Positions 7,026-14,262 of a stretch of DNA of 32,939 nt are shown here, piece after piece. The notes under the pieces were generated by a model. The model did not search any database and had not been told where the DNA came from. It saw only the letters and a program-made list of their open reading frames with translations. Source of the DNA: Nitrososphaeraceae archaeon (GTDB lineage: Archaea > Thermoproteota > Nitrososphaeria > Nitrososphaerales > Nitrososphaeraceae); NCBI GenBank assembly GCA_016782225.1, contig JADDOW010000065.1, forward strand, positions 34,287-67,225, written 5' to 3'. Position 1 is the first letter of the stretch, and each line of letters opens with the position of its first letter. The translations under genes and the position numbers were made by a program.

Positions 7026-8342
7026 TCATTTGAAATTGTCTGTTATTTTGGTTTGGGTTGAGGTTTTTTTGAATAATCTTTCGCTTTTCTTCCCAACCGC
7101 TTTATCGACCATTTTCACTATTTTATTGTCTCTCGTCTCTTTTACATAAATTACATAAATTAGTGCTTTGTCTTTGGCCTCTGTTTTTCTGATTACTCTT
7201 CCAATCCTTTGCGCTATTTGATTGATGTTTGATGTGTTTGATAAAATGATTGCAATTCCCACTTGAGGAATATCATAACCGATTTCTAGTGTGTGGACTG
7301 ATAACAATGGGAAAAAATCTTTACCCCATTTTTCTAAAATTGCTTTTCTGTCCTTTATCTTTATTTTAGAATGAATGATTTCCGAAGGGATGCTTTTTTT
7401 CTCAAGGATAGTCTTTAATTTGATTATGGAGTCTATTGTTTCGCTAAAAATCATTGATTTCTCATGGTGGTGTTTCTTTATTATCTGGACAGCCTTCTCT
7501 AACTTATTTTGTGAAGAATTTAGCAAATCTTTTCTAATTCTAACCTGGGAAAACCATTCTTTGGCGTATTTTGACCTTATTCCACCCTGGTATAGAATTT
7601 TGGTGATTATGCCGGGTTCGTATGCATTTAGCTTGTTGGATATATTTCTAATCAATTCACTTGTTTTGTCATAGGTGTCTTTTTCCTCATTTGTAAGGCT
7701 GACTTCAATTGAGATTATTTCGGGTTTTGCTAGTCTTCCATCATCCACTGCTTCCTTAATTAGATACCTTCTTACAGGAGGAATAGTTTTGATTATCTCT
7801 TGGTATTTGGGGTCCAGCTCATTGATTGTTGCTGTCAGACCTAAAATCATTTTTTTGGGATCTTCTTTTATTATTTTGAAGAGGTTTGTGTATGAGAATG
7901 CTGTGTTGCTAATAAAATGAACTTCATCAAGAATAACCATGTCCGAGTTCTTTATTAGAATATGATTATTGATAACGCTTTGATAGGTGGATATGGTTAT
8001 TTCCCTTTCATTCTTTTTTTCTCCAAAAAACGCACCAATCGACTCTTTGTCAATATTGTACCTGACAAGTCTTTCAATATTCTGTTCAATTAATATAATT
8101 CTGGGAACCAAAAACAATATTCTAAAACCATTGAGGTTCATGTTGTTGTCTTTCTTGAAAAAAAGACATTTGTTGATCGCAGCCCTCCTAGCACACTCAA
8201 ATGCTATCTCTGTTTTTCCAGTTCCGGTAGAGTAAATGATTGATCCCTTATACCTATTCTGTATCCAAGCAGTAATTGCATTCTCTTGATCATTTGTCAA
8301 ACTAAATGGAAATTTCAGGTTTAGAATTGCCGGGGACATCAA
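7026..8342 (-). CDS. XPB-like superfamily 2 DNA helicase
   Basis: 438 residues with two RecA-like domains. Q-motif-like LTNDQENAI (15-23), Walker A STGTGKTE (38-45), motif Ia LVPRIILIEQN, ISTYQS, Walker B in the form DEVH (as in XPB/ERCC3), motif III GLTAT, then in domain 2 MIFSETIDS, LSVHTLEIGYDIPQVGIAI and motif VI QRIGRVIRK. The DEVH box and the compact two-domain layout fit archaeal XPB or a Rad25-like repair helicase; no N-terminal damage-recognition domain is evident, and a phage- or restriction-type helicase is possible but no partner genes are present. The C-terminus ends in a basic tail. It is divergent from aIF1 across 236 bp. Confidence 0.82.
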   Translation of the reverse strand: MMSPAILNLKFPFSLTNDQENAITAWIQNRYKGSIIYSTGTGKTEIAFECARRAAINKCLFFKKDNNMNLNGFRILFLVPRIILIEQNIERLVRYNIDKESIGAFFGEKKNEREITISTYQSVINNHILIKNSDMVILDEVHFISNTAFSYTNLFKIIKEDPKKMILGLTATINELDPKYQEIIKTIPPVRRYLIKEAVDDGRLAKPEIISIEVSLTNEEKDTYDKTSELIRNISNKLNAYEPGIITKILYQGGIRSKYAKEWFSQVRIRKDLLNSSQNKLEKAVQIIKKHHHEKSMIFSETIDSIIKLKTILEKKSIPSEIIHSKIKIKDRKAILEKWGKDFFPLLSVHTLEIGYDIPQVGIAIILSNTSNINQIAQRIGRVIRKTEAKDKALIYVIYVKETRDNKIVKMVDKAVGKKSERLFKKTSTQTKITDNFK

Positions 8343-8578
8343 AAATCAAACAGTGTTTTTAATAATCTTTTTTATAAAAACTGTTCCATATTGATTTAAT
8401 TATCGAAAAAGGAATTTTAGAGGATTCACTATTTGGCATATCCCTGGGTATGTTATATGTTTGGAATTTGGAGATATAACGCAAAACTAATTCTAAAAGA
8501 GGGGGATAAATATACCATCTTGTTTGGTGTTTTGGGGAAGGCTTAATAATAGGATTTAGAATAATAAGGTAAATATAG

Positions 8579-8887
8579 ATGGCTGTAATATGCAAAAAAT
8601 GTGGCCTTCCAGATGATTTGTGTGCCTGTGGAGAATTAGATAAAGAAGATACCCGTATTGTCGTTAGGTTGGAAACACGTCGATTTTCTAAGACTTCCAC
8701 TATGATTGAAGGTTTGGATCCTAAAATCAATGACATTCACACAATAGTAAAAGAGTTAAAAAGCCGTTTAGCATGCGGTGGAACAGCTAAAGATGGGTTC
8801 ATATTGCTGCAAGGGGATCATCGAGAACACGTTAAAGATTATTTGGTTGTCAAAGGGTTTAACTCTTCTTCTATTGAAGTAATGTAA
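8579..8887 (+). CDS. Translation initiation factor aIF1 (SUI1 family)
   Basis: 102 residues from ATG. The C-terminal two thirds (TRIVVRLETRRFSKTSTMIEGLD, VKELKSRLACGGTAKDGFILLQGDHREHVKDYL) is the SUI1/eIF1 fold, including the basic loop and the CGGTAKDG turn. The N-terminus carries a small knuckle, Cys5-x2-Cys8 and Cys15-x-Cys17, common in archaeal aIF1. It works on the small ribosomal subunit to keep start-codon selection accurate, which matters in a genome with many TTG and GTG starts. The CPBP protease gene starts 9 bp after its stop and is likely co-transcribed. Confidence 0.95.
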   Translation: MAVICKKCGLPDDLCACGELDKEDTRIVVRLETRRFSKTSTMIEGLDPKINDIHTIVKELKSRLACGGTAKDGFILLQGDHREHVKDYLVVKGFNSSSIEVM

Positions 8888-8896
8888 GAAATTTAT

Positions 8897-9886
8897 TTGT
8901 TTAAGCAAAATGATTTTAAAGATTATGTCGATGGCCTAAACAAGGCTATTACATTTTATTTATTTCTCTTTATAACCGCTTCAATTTTTTTTGGCCTTTA
9001 TTTGGTGTTCTTTACCGATATCGGGAAAGATGTTGGCTGGCATGATAACGTTCCCTTGACTTTTTTGTTGCTCAGCGTTTTTAATGTATCCAATCTATAC
9101 TCAAACCTTGGAGTAGCTTTTCTTTTCTTTTGGTTTTTTTACGCAATTTTGTATATATTTGTCATCTTTAAACCCGTATTCTTGTTCAGTGGCCTTGGGC
9201 CCAAAAAAATCTTTAACCGTGATTTAAAAATCTTCGGGATATCCAATTCCAATTTTCTTTATATTGCAATACAGTGGTTCTCTGCGTATTTTGTTCTGTC
9301 TATCATTATTGATTGGATTCAGCAGTTGTTTGAGATATCTATCGGGGATCCCTTATTGGACAACCCTCTCCTATCTTTTTTTTACATAACTGCTGCACCT
9401 TTAAATGAGGAGATACTATTTAGAATCATTTTCCTTGGGGTGCCCTTATCCTTGGTACTTGTTAGGTATAAAAGCTCGCTTATATCGACATTAATTCACC
9501 CTGGCAAGAATGTGTCTGTTGAATCTAATGGCATCAAAACTCTTATTTTTTTGATAATATTTCTTAATTCGGCTTTTTTTGGCTTGTCTCATGTCGTTTT
9601 TGGTGGAGATTACGGAATTGGAAAAATAACCCAGGCCACTATGGGAGGATTGTTTTTGGGTTGGCTTTATTATAAATATGGCATTGTAGCCTCAATTGTA
9701 TTCCACTGGATTTCTAATTATGTGCTTTTTTCGTATGGTTTGGTTGGCTACTACTTTTTTAATACATCATTGTCGGATGAAACAAGTAACTATTTTCTAA
9801 TGGTAATATCTATTGCTTTTATTATTGTGGGTGTAATTTCTTTGTATAGGGGTACAGAAAAAACCTTTAGGTATGTTAAAAAATAA
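8897..9886 (+). CDS. CPBP family intramembrane metalloprotease
   Basis: 329 residues, about eight hydrophobic segments. The CPBP/Abi (type II CAAX prenyl endopeptidase) motifs are complete: motif 1 NEEILFR with Glu171, Glu172 and Arg176, motif 2 GLSHVVFG with His232, and motif 3 VFHWISNY with His270. These residues bind zinc in the membrane. Substrates of archaeal members are unknown. The start is a TTG 9 bp past the aIF1 stop; no in-frame ATG occurs nearby. It ends 19 bp before the convergent TFB stop. Confidence 0.88.
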   Translation: MFKQNDFKDYVDGLNKAITFYLFLFITASIFFGLYLVFFTDIGKDVGWHDNVPLTFLLLSVFNVSNLYSNLGVAFLFFWFFYAILYIFVIFKPVFLFSGLGPKKIFNRDLKIFGISNSNFLYIAIQWFSAYFVLSIIIDWIQQLFEISIGDPLLDNPLLSFFYITAAPLNEEILFRIIFLGVPLSLVLVRYKSSLISTLIHPGKNVSVESNGIKTLIFLIIFLNSAFFGLSHVVFGGDYGIGKITQATMGGLFLGWLYYKYGIVASIVFHWISNYVLFSYGLVGYYFFNTSLSDETSNYFLMVISIAFIIVGVISLYRGTEKTFRYVKK

Positions 9887-9905
9887 TAATGGTGGTTTAA
9901 ATAAA

Positions 9906-10820
9906 TTATAATTTTAGGTGTGTTTTGAGGCCTTTGTACCTGTTTCTTATCGTTACTTCTGTTACACCTGCTGCTTCAGCAACATCCTTTTGTGTTTTGT
10001 TTTCCCCATTCATTACGCATGCAACATATAATGCAGCTGCAGCTAATCCCATGGGATCTTTTCCAGCCGATATTTTTCCTTCTTCAGCTTTTTTTAGTAT
10101 ATCAAGTGCTTTTCTTTTAGTTTTCTCTGTTAGTCCTGCTTTACTTGCAATCCTTGCAACACATTTCACAGGATCAACCACTGGCATCTTCAAATCAAGC
10201 TCCCTTATTAAAAGCCTATAACATCTCGCAACGTCTTTTTTCTTTATGTTGCTAGCATTTGCCACGTCCTTTAGAGTCCTTGGGGTCTCTGTGTCCCTGC
10301 ATGCGGCATAGAGAGCTGCAGCAACCAATGCGGATATTGACCTTCCCCTTACAAGCCCTTTTTCTAAAGCTTTTCTGTAGACGTAGGCTGCTTTCTCTAT
10401 TACTGCGTCACCCACTGCTAGCTTGTCTTTTAATCTGTCTAGCTCACTGAAGGCCTGCCTGAAATTCCTGTCCACTGGTTCATGAACCTGACTCCTACTA
10501 TCCCATGTTCTTAGCCTCTCAATTGTGCTTTTCATGGACGCTGAAAGTGGTTTCCCTGAAGCGTCTTTGTCTACAGGGCCTATAATTGTGGCCAATCCCA
10601 TATCATGCATAGCCAATGATGTAGGAACTCCAGCTCTGCTTCTGTCTTCGTGTTCTTCTTTTGAAAATGCTCTCCATTCAGGACCTGTTTCTTCTATTCT
10701 TTCTGTTACAACATAACCACAGTTACCACAAAACATTTCTCCTGTGGAGTTGTCTGTAACCATTGGTCCTTTGCCACACCTAGGACACTTGTCCCCGAAC
10801 ATAGAAATATCTTTTACCAA
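9906..10820 (-). CDS. tfb: Transcription initiation factor IIB (TFB)
   Basis: Bridges TBP-TATA and RNA polymerase. N-terminal zinc ribbon CPRC-x15-CGNC (Cys12, 15, 31, 34), B-reader/linker segment with ETGPEWRAFSKEEHEDRSRAG, then two cyclin-like repeats (from about residues 115 and 210), the second ending VAEAAGVTEVTIRNRYKGLK, the helix-turn-helix that contacts BRE. All key elements are intact. The outer start is TTG at 10820; ATG at 10802 (MFGDKCPRCG) is a serious alternative because the TATA box CTTTATAAGG (10847-10838) begins only 25-27 bp before the TTG. Its partner TBP is also in this window. Confidence 0.96.
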   Translation of the reverse strand: MVKDISMFGDKCPRCGKGPMVTDNSTGEMFCGNCGYVVTERIEETGPEWRAFSKEEHEDRSRAGVPTSLAMHDMGLATIIGPVDKDASGKPLSASMKSTIERLRTWDSRSQVHEPVDRNFRQAFSELDRLKDKLAVGDAVIEKAAYVYRKALEKGLVRGRSISALVAAALYAACRDTETPRTLKDVANASNIKKKDVARCYRLLIRELDLKMPVVDPVKCVARIASKAGLTEKTKRKALDILKKAEEGKISAGKDPMGLAAAALYVACVMNGENKTQKDVAEAAGVTEVTIRNRYKGLKTHLKL

Positions 10821-10837
10821 TTTAAATCACCAAAAAC

Positions 10838-10847
10838 CTTATAAAGC
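10838..10847 (-). promoter_or_regulatory. TATA box of the TFB gene
   Basis: CTTTATAAGG on the minus strand, the best TATA match in the gap, upstream of the TFB start codons. The spacing fits either a leaderless TTG (slightly short) or a 10-15 nt leader to the ATG at 10802. Confidence 0.55.
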
Positions 10848-11035
10848 ATTCTCACAAGTATATTAATCTTTTCTTACTAATAAATATATCGTTTTTTGGT
10901 TCTGTTTACTTGATTGAGATTGCTAAAACAATAAACTTTTAAGTTTATTGGATTCGTGTATCTTTCCTACAGTCATCGTAGGTAGTGGTCTTGTAGTAAA
11001 GTTGTAGTCGCTATTATTGCAACCCCATTACATTT

Positions 11036-11200
11036 CTACATATTCCAAAAAACTTGTACAGAGGCATTACGACTCATACATGTAATTCTTTGAGATATTG
11101 AATTGTCTACTGGTTTCATGCTGACTTTGGTAAGTGTTGCAATAGGATGATAGATAGTTATTGAGTTTGAACAATTATAACAACGGATCACAGTAGACAT
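11036..11200 (-). CDS. Cysteine-containing microprotein A (YHP/KPV family)
   Basis: 54 residues from ATG (11198-11200) to TAG. It reads MSTVIRCYNC, then SNSITIYHPIATLTKVSMKPV, then a C-terminal RITCMSRNASVQVFWNM. The CYNC pair and a later Cys could bind metal but a fourth ligand is not obvious. A TATA-like AGATTAATAAC lies around 11224-11234, the right distance upstream. It is kept because a second, diverged copy sits 360 bp away and the two align best as protein with mostly conservative changes. No known family recognised. Confidence 0.4.
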   Translation of the reverse strand: MSTVIRCYNCSNSITIYHPIATLTKVSMKPVDNSISQRITCMSRNASVQVFWNM

Positions 11201-11450
11201 GATTTAAATCACTTTAGTGGAGTTATTAATCTACTCATATTTTGACTAATATAATGTTATAGTACATCAAATAAATATTAATTTATTGTATAGTCAAAAA
11301 AAATTGGTTTATTATAAAGTTCTGATTGTGGAAGAAAACAATAAAGTTCTTGCCGTCCCTTATTGTAAGACCCTATACTTGCATTACAACCTGTAATTTT
11401 TTAGTCTTCCAATACTATCTTACATATGCCAAAAGATCTCTATAGATAAT

Positions 11451-11564
11451 TTACAGTCTATGCAAACATATAGTTGATAAAAGGCTCTCAACTGGCTTTA
11501 TGTTAAGTTTAATGTCTGTTATATTTGGGTGGTAGAGAGTTACTGGGTTGCGAAAAGGAGACAT
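11451..11564 (-). CDS. Microprotein B, paralogue of the 11036-11200 frame (shortened)
   Basis: 37 residues from ATG (11562-11564): MSPF, then RNPVTLYHPNITDIKLNIKPV and ESLLSTICLHRL. Aligned with microprotein A over 26 positions there are 11 identities (N, T, YHP, T, K, KPV, S) plus six conservative changes. It lacks the CYNC segment (about 18 bp) and stops early; similarity to copy A resumes past the stop in another frame (TTTTGGCATATGTAAG against TTTTGGAATATGTAG), so it may be a decaying copy. GATATAATTT at 11592-11583 is a candidate TATA box 28 bp upstream. Confidence 0.3.
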   Translation of the reverse strand: MSPFRNPVTLYHPNITDIKLNIKPVESLLSTICLHRL

Positions 11565-11940
11565 CAACTGGTTACACGTAAATTATATCTTTAAGATGAA
11601 GGTTTGTTAAATTATTCTATTTAGTATATCAGATTGATGAATAACCATTATAGTAAACTGTTTGCATATTACTCCAGATGAATCATTGAATAACTGGATG
11701 CCCATTGCTTTTGGTATAGGTGCATGATATGGATTTTTTTATGGTAGCTGGCTATAATAATGTGGCCAATCCGCAAAACAATGCTTTTGCTTATATCTGA
11801 TTTTGTATATATACAGGGAAGCATTTTTTACATGCTGGTCAATCTTTGTCTTAAAAATAAAATATATTATATGGCACAAGGTTTACTGGATTTATAATAA
11901 TTTTCCTTAAGTATATCTGTCGCTGATTCTTATATATGTG
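11565..11940. other. Gene-free AT-rich stretch
   Basis: No convincing gene, RNA or repeat is visible. A short plus-strand frame at about 11730-11800 (MDFFMVAGYNN...) has no promoter or family resemblance. Confidence 0.4.
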
Positions 11941-12135
11941 TCATATAATTATACAACGCAAAATCCAACGCAATGGAGCATAAAATCTTGTGCTGATGGA
12001 TATTATATCTTCAGACTGCGATATTAATTTGTAACCCAAACAATTATCTTCCGCAATAGTTTTGCATACAAAAGTTATTTTGTTGTTGTGGCTATCAATT
12101 AATATTGAAACTACTTGATTTGAGAAAACTCGCAT
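11941..12135 (-). CDS. Possible small hypothetical protein
   Basis: 64 residues from an ATG. The segment FSNQVVSILIDSHNNKITFVCKTI alternates hydrophobic and polar residues like beta strands, and the composition is unlike random AT-rich translation. The upstream DNA has a repeated GGTAGT (GGTAGTTGGGTTGGTAGTGG) rather than a clear TATA box. No family recognised. It may be a remnant or chance. Confidence 0.25.
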   Translation of the reverse strand: MRVFSNQVVSILIDSHNNKITFVCKTIAEDNCLGYKLISQSEDIISISTRFYAPLRWILRCIII

Positions 12136-12247
12136 ACCACTACCAACCCAACTACCACTTGTTCTGTTATGTCATTGGTGCAACATGAAAGTAAGTTAAC
12201 CTCTATTGGTTTAGTTGTAAAACAAGCATCTAAACAATCGATTTTAA

Positions 12248-12267
12248 ATGAGTAACTCTGAGTAACT
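12248..12267 (+). repeat. GAGTnACTC motif, copy 1
   Basis: Contains GAGTAACTCTGAGTAACT, that is two adjoining GAGT-A-ACT units of which the first (GAGTAACTC) is a perfect 9-bp palindrome. Nearly the same sequence occurs inverted at 30318-30339. It lies about 150 bp before the zinc-finger gene's TATA box. Confidence 0.5.
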
Positions 12268-12398
12268 TAATACCACAAAAGTACATTGGGGAATCAATAA
12301 CACTTGCATGAATGTTAGTGGGTAACCTATATAATTGCTATATTTTTTTCTAGATCTTTATATAGATCATATAATGTTCATTTAAACTATATAGTGGA

Positions 12399-12408
12399 TT
12401 ATATAAAT
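12399..12408 (+). promoter_or_regulatory. TATA box of the C2H2 zinc-finger gene
   Basis: TTATATAAAT begins 29 bp before the GTG at 12428 and 35 bp before the ATG at 12434, close to the spacing seen at SAHH. The preceding 50 bp are also extremely AT-rich with TATAGATC and ATAATG repeats. Confidence 0.5.
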
Positions 12409-12427
12409 AAAATTGGATTATTAAAAG

Positions 12428-13179
12428 GTGTTAATGAACAATAGCCCATATGTCTGTTCACTCTGCAAAAGAAGGTTTGGAAGAAGATGGAATGCTCAAC
12501 GCCATAACTTTACCCATTTTAACCAAGGCGAGATATACGATAGGTTTGATAATTTGGTGATGAATTTGCCCCTACCCCAAGCAAAAATTTCGGCTATAGG
12601 AGACAACGGCATTGATGGACTTTTTCAGGCAGGTGTTAAAGAATCAAGTAAAAACCACAACCATGACCACAAGCTTGGCCTTCCCTCAATTAAAAACGCC
12701 ATAAAGAGGGAGGTCAAAAGCGAAGACGACATTTACAATGAGGATATGGAAAAACTAGTGCCAATTATGAATGAATTGGATAACGTTTTGTCCACGTATA
12801 CTCAAAAAGAAAGAGACTTTATTCGCAATATGGTGATTATGTTGTGTGTGTCTTCAGTTGATCCAATCAGCAATTTAAAGGAGAATCTTTCTTTCATCAA
12901 AAACAATAAAATGTCATATGAGATAAGGAACTGCATTTCGTCATTTTGTAACATTCCTCTTCTATGGCAAGTGTGTTTTTAAGAAATTCAATTTTGGTTA
13001 CGCATAAGCGTGATATGTGGGCAGAAAAAGCAATTAGTGGATTTGGGTTGCATCAAATGCAGCAGCTGCATAAACAGCAGCAGCAACAAAAACCACGATC
13101 ACCGCCATATTTTGTCTCGTCTATAAAAAAACTAAAGCCACATAACCAAAAGGATGCTATATTGGACAATGTTACGTAG
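12428..13179 (+). pseudogene. C2H2 zinc-finger protein gene broken by a one-base frameshift
   Basis: The first frame (GTG 12428 or ATG 12434 to TAA 12980-12982, 184 residues) starts with a textbook C2H2 finger: Cys10-x2-Cys13-x12-His26-x3-His30 in YVCSLCKRRFGRRWNAQRHNF. An acidic, His-rich linker (KNHNHDHK) and helical segments follow. A second frame is open from 12952 to 13179 and continues in the same style (FLRNSILVTHKRDMWAEK, then a Gln-rich run). Adding one T to the five-T run at 12976-12980 joins the two into a protein of about 250 residues (WQVCF-LRNSILV). Either a recent mutation, a sequencing slip or a slippery site explains this. I recall single-finger C2H2 proteins as common in Nitrososphaeraceae; partners and function are unknown. 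Confidence 0.7.
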
Positions 13180-14052
13180 CTAAAACAATAATACTTTTGA
13201 ACGGATTCAATCTGCTAGGCATTGTTTTAGTTTTAGTTAATTACCTTACATTCTAGCAATTATGGCTTTGAAAATTGCAATTTAATCTTCCCAATAGGAA
13301 TTAGTGCGCATATCCTATCCTCTTATTCTGCTCAAATTATTTACTAATATTGCATTAAATAGACGTTTGTTCAAAAATCCGAATTTGTCCTTTCCAGTAT
13401 ATGGAATGGATTATCCAAGAGGTATATGCATCATGGAAGCGTTTGTCTCAATATTACATCTTTTGTTTGCAGATTTTCATTAATAAAAAAAAACGATTTT
13501 TTAACTAAACGACACTTCGGCAATACAGAAAAGCGTAATCAACAAAGATAATGCGGTAAAAACCTTGTTGATAAAGTGATAGGTACTTATGAGTGAACAT
13601 AATTATTTTTGAAAGTCAATTGCGTCCTCCAATGGTTTGTTTGTGTCCACGCAGTTCCTAGTGAATACGCCTTTCCAAGTTTATCATTTTGGCGTCATAG
13701 ACCTGAGAAAAACTAAAATTCATAGTATATGCTCATAAGCCCCAGATGGAGTTAATGAGGATAATGATTTTGTGCTTGAATTGGAGTATTGTTTACAAAA
13801 TGTTTCACCGTTTAATTTTGATTTAATTGACCAAATGGGAATTGATATTTAACACAAAGGTTCCTATTTCTGATGATTAAAATCGACAAATAAATATTAA
13901 GTGAATAAAATTGATTTACTGCATTAGAAAATTTTGTTTCAGTCATAAAAATCAAAAGTAGATATCCAGAAATATGAGTTGTCAATTATAGGTAATGAAC
14001 CATTATTTAAAATTTTAACATAGTTAATTTGCTGAAAGTTAAATGTGTTCAA
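13180..14052. other. Gene-poor stretch with one coding-like scrap
   Basis: No complete gene, tRNA or repeat array is seen in these 870 bp. The frame 13739-13852 (plus) is open without a start and reads like real protein (VNEDNDFVLELEYCLQNV, then SPFNFDLIDQMGIDI, TAA), which suggests the 3' scrap of a dead gene. The rest shows no pattern that I can support. Confidence 0.35.
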
Positions 14053-14157
14053 TCAGTACCTTGCTTTATTTCTTTTTCTCCTCTCGACCTTGGCATACTT
14101 TTTACTTTGAGTCCTTTTGGCACTATAGGCGTGAGTCCTTTTAGCCTTGTTATTCAT
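14053..14157 (-). CDS. Small highly basic protein (34 residues)
   Basis: ATG at 14155-14157 to TGA at 14053-14055. The protein starts MNNKAKRTHAYSAKRTQSKK and ends with a run rich in Lys and Arg (VERRKRNKARY): 15 of 34 residues are Lys or Arg and there are almost no acidic residues. An internal repeat AKRT-x3-SAKRT is visible. The box GTATATAAAT (14189-14180) begins 32 bp upstream, a good TATA position. The composition suggests RNA, DNA or ribosome binding, but no family is recognised. It is divergent from the ABC transporter operon. Confidence 0.6.
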   Translation of the reverse strand: MNNKAKRTHAYSAKRTQSKKYAKVERRKRNKARY

Positions 14158-14262
14158 AAAAAAAAATAAGAACCTATTATTTATATACTAATGGTTGTCT
14201 GCTATTTGATATTGTTTTAAAAATGCCTCAAAGAAAAGTAATACAAAGTTTATAGGACAGCA

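Noticed and set aside
7026-8342. Helicase as part of a defence system
   Set aside because: No nuclease, methylase or other defence partner is adjacent; the neighbours are housekeeping genes, so an XPB-like repair helicase is more likely.
8359-8736. 125-codon minus-strand frame
   Set aside because: It covers the aIF1 N-terminus and the aIF1 promoter region antisense; its translation has no recognisable domain and aIF1 is certain.
10821-14262. A hidden mobile element or integrated island
   Set aside because: The stretch is gene-poor and AT-rich but shows no integrase, transposase, tRNA-derived att site or terminal inverted repeats.
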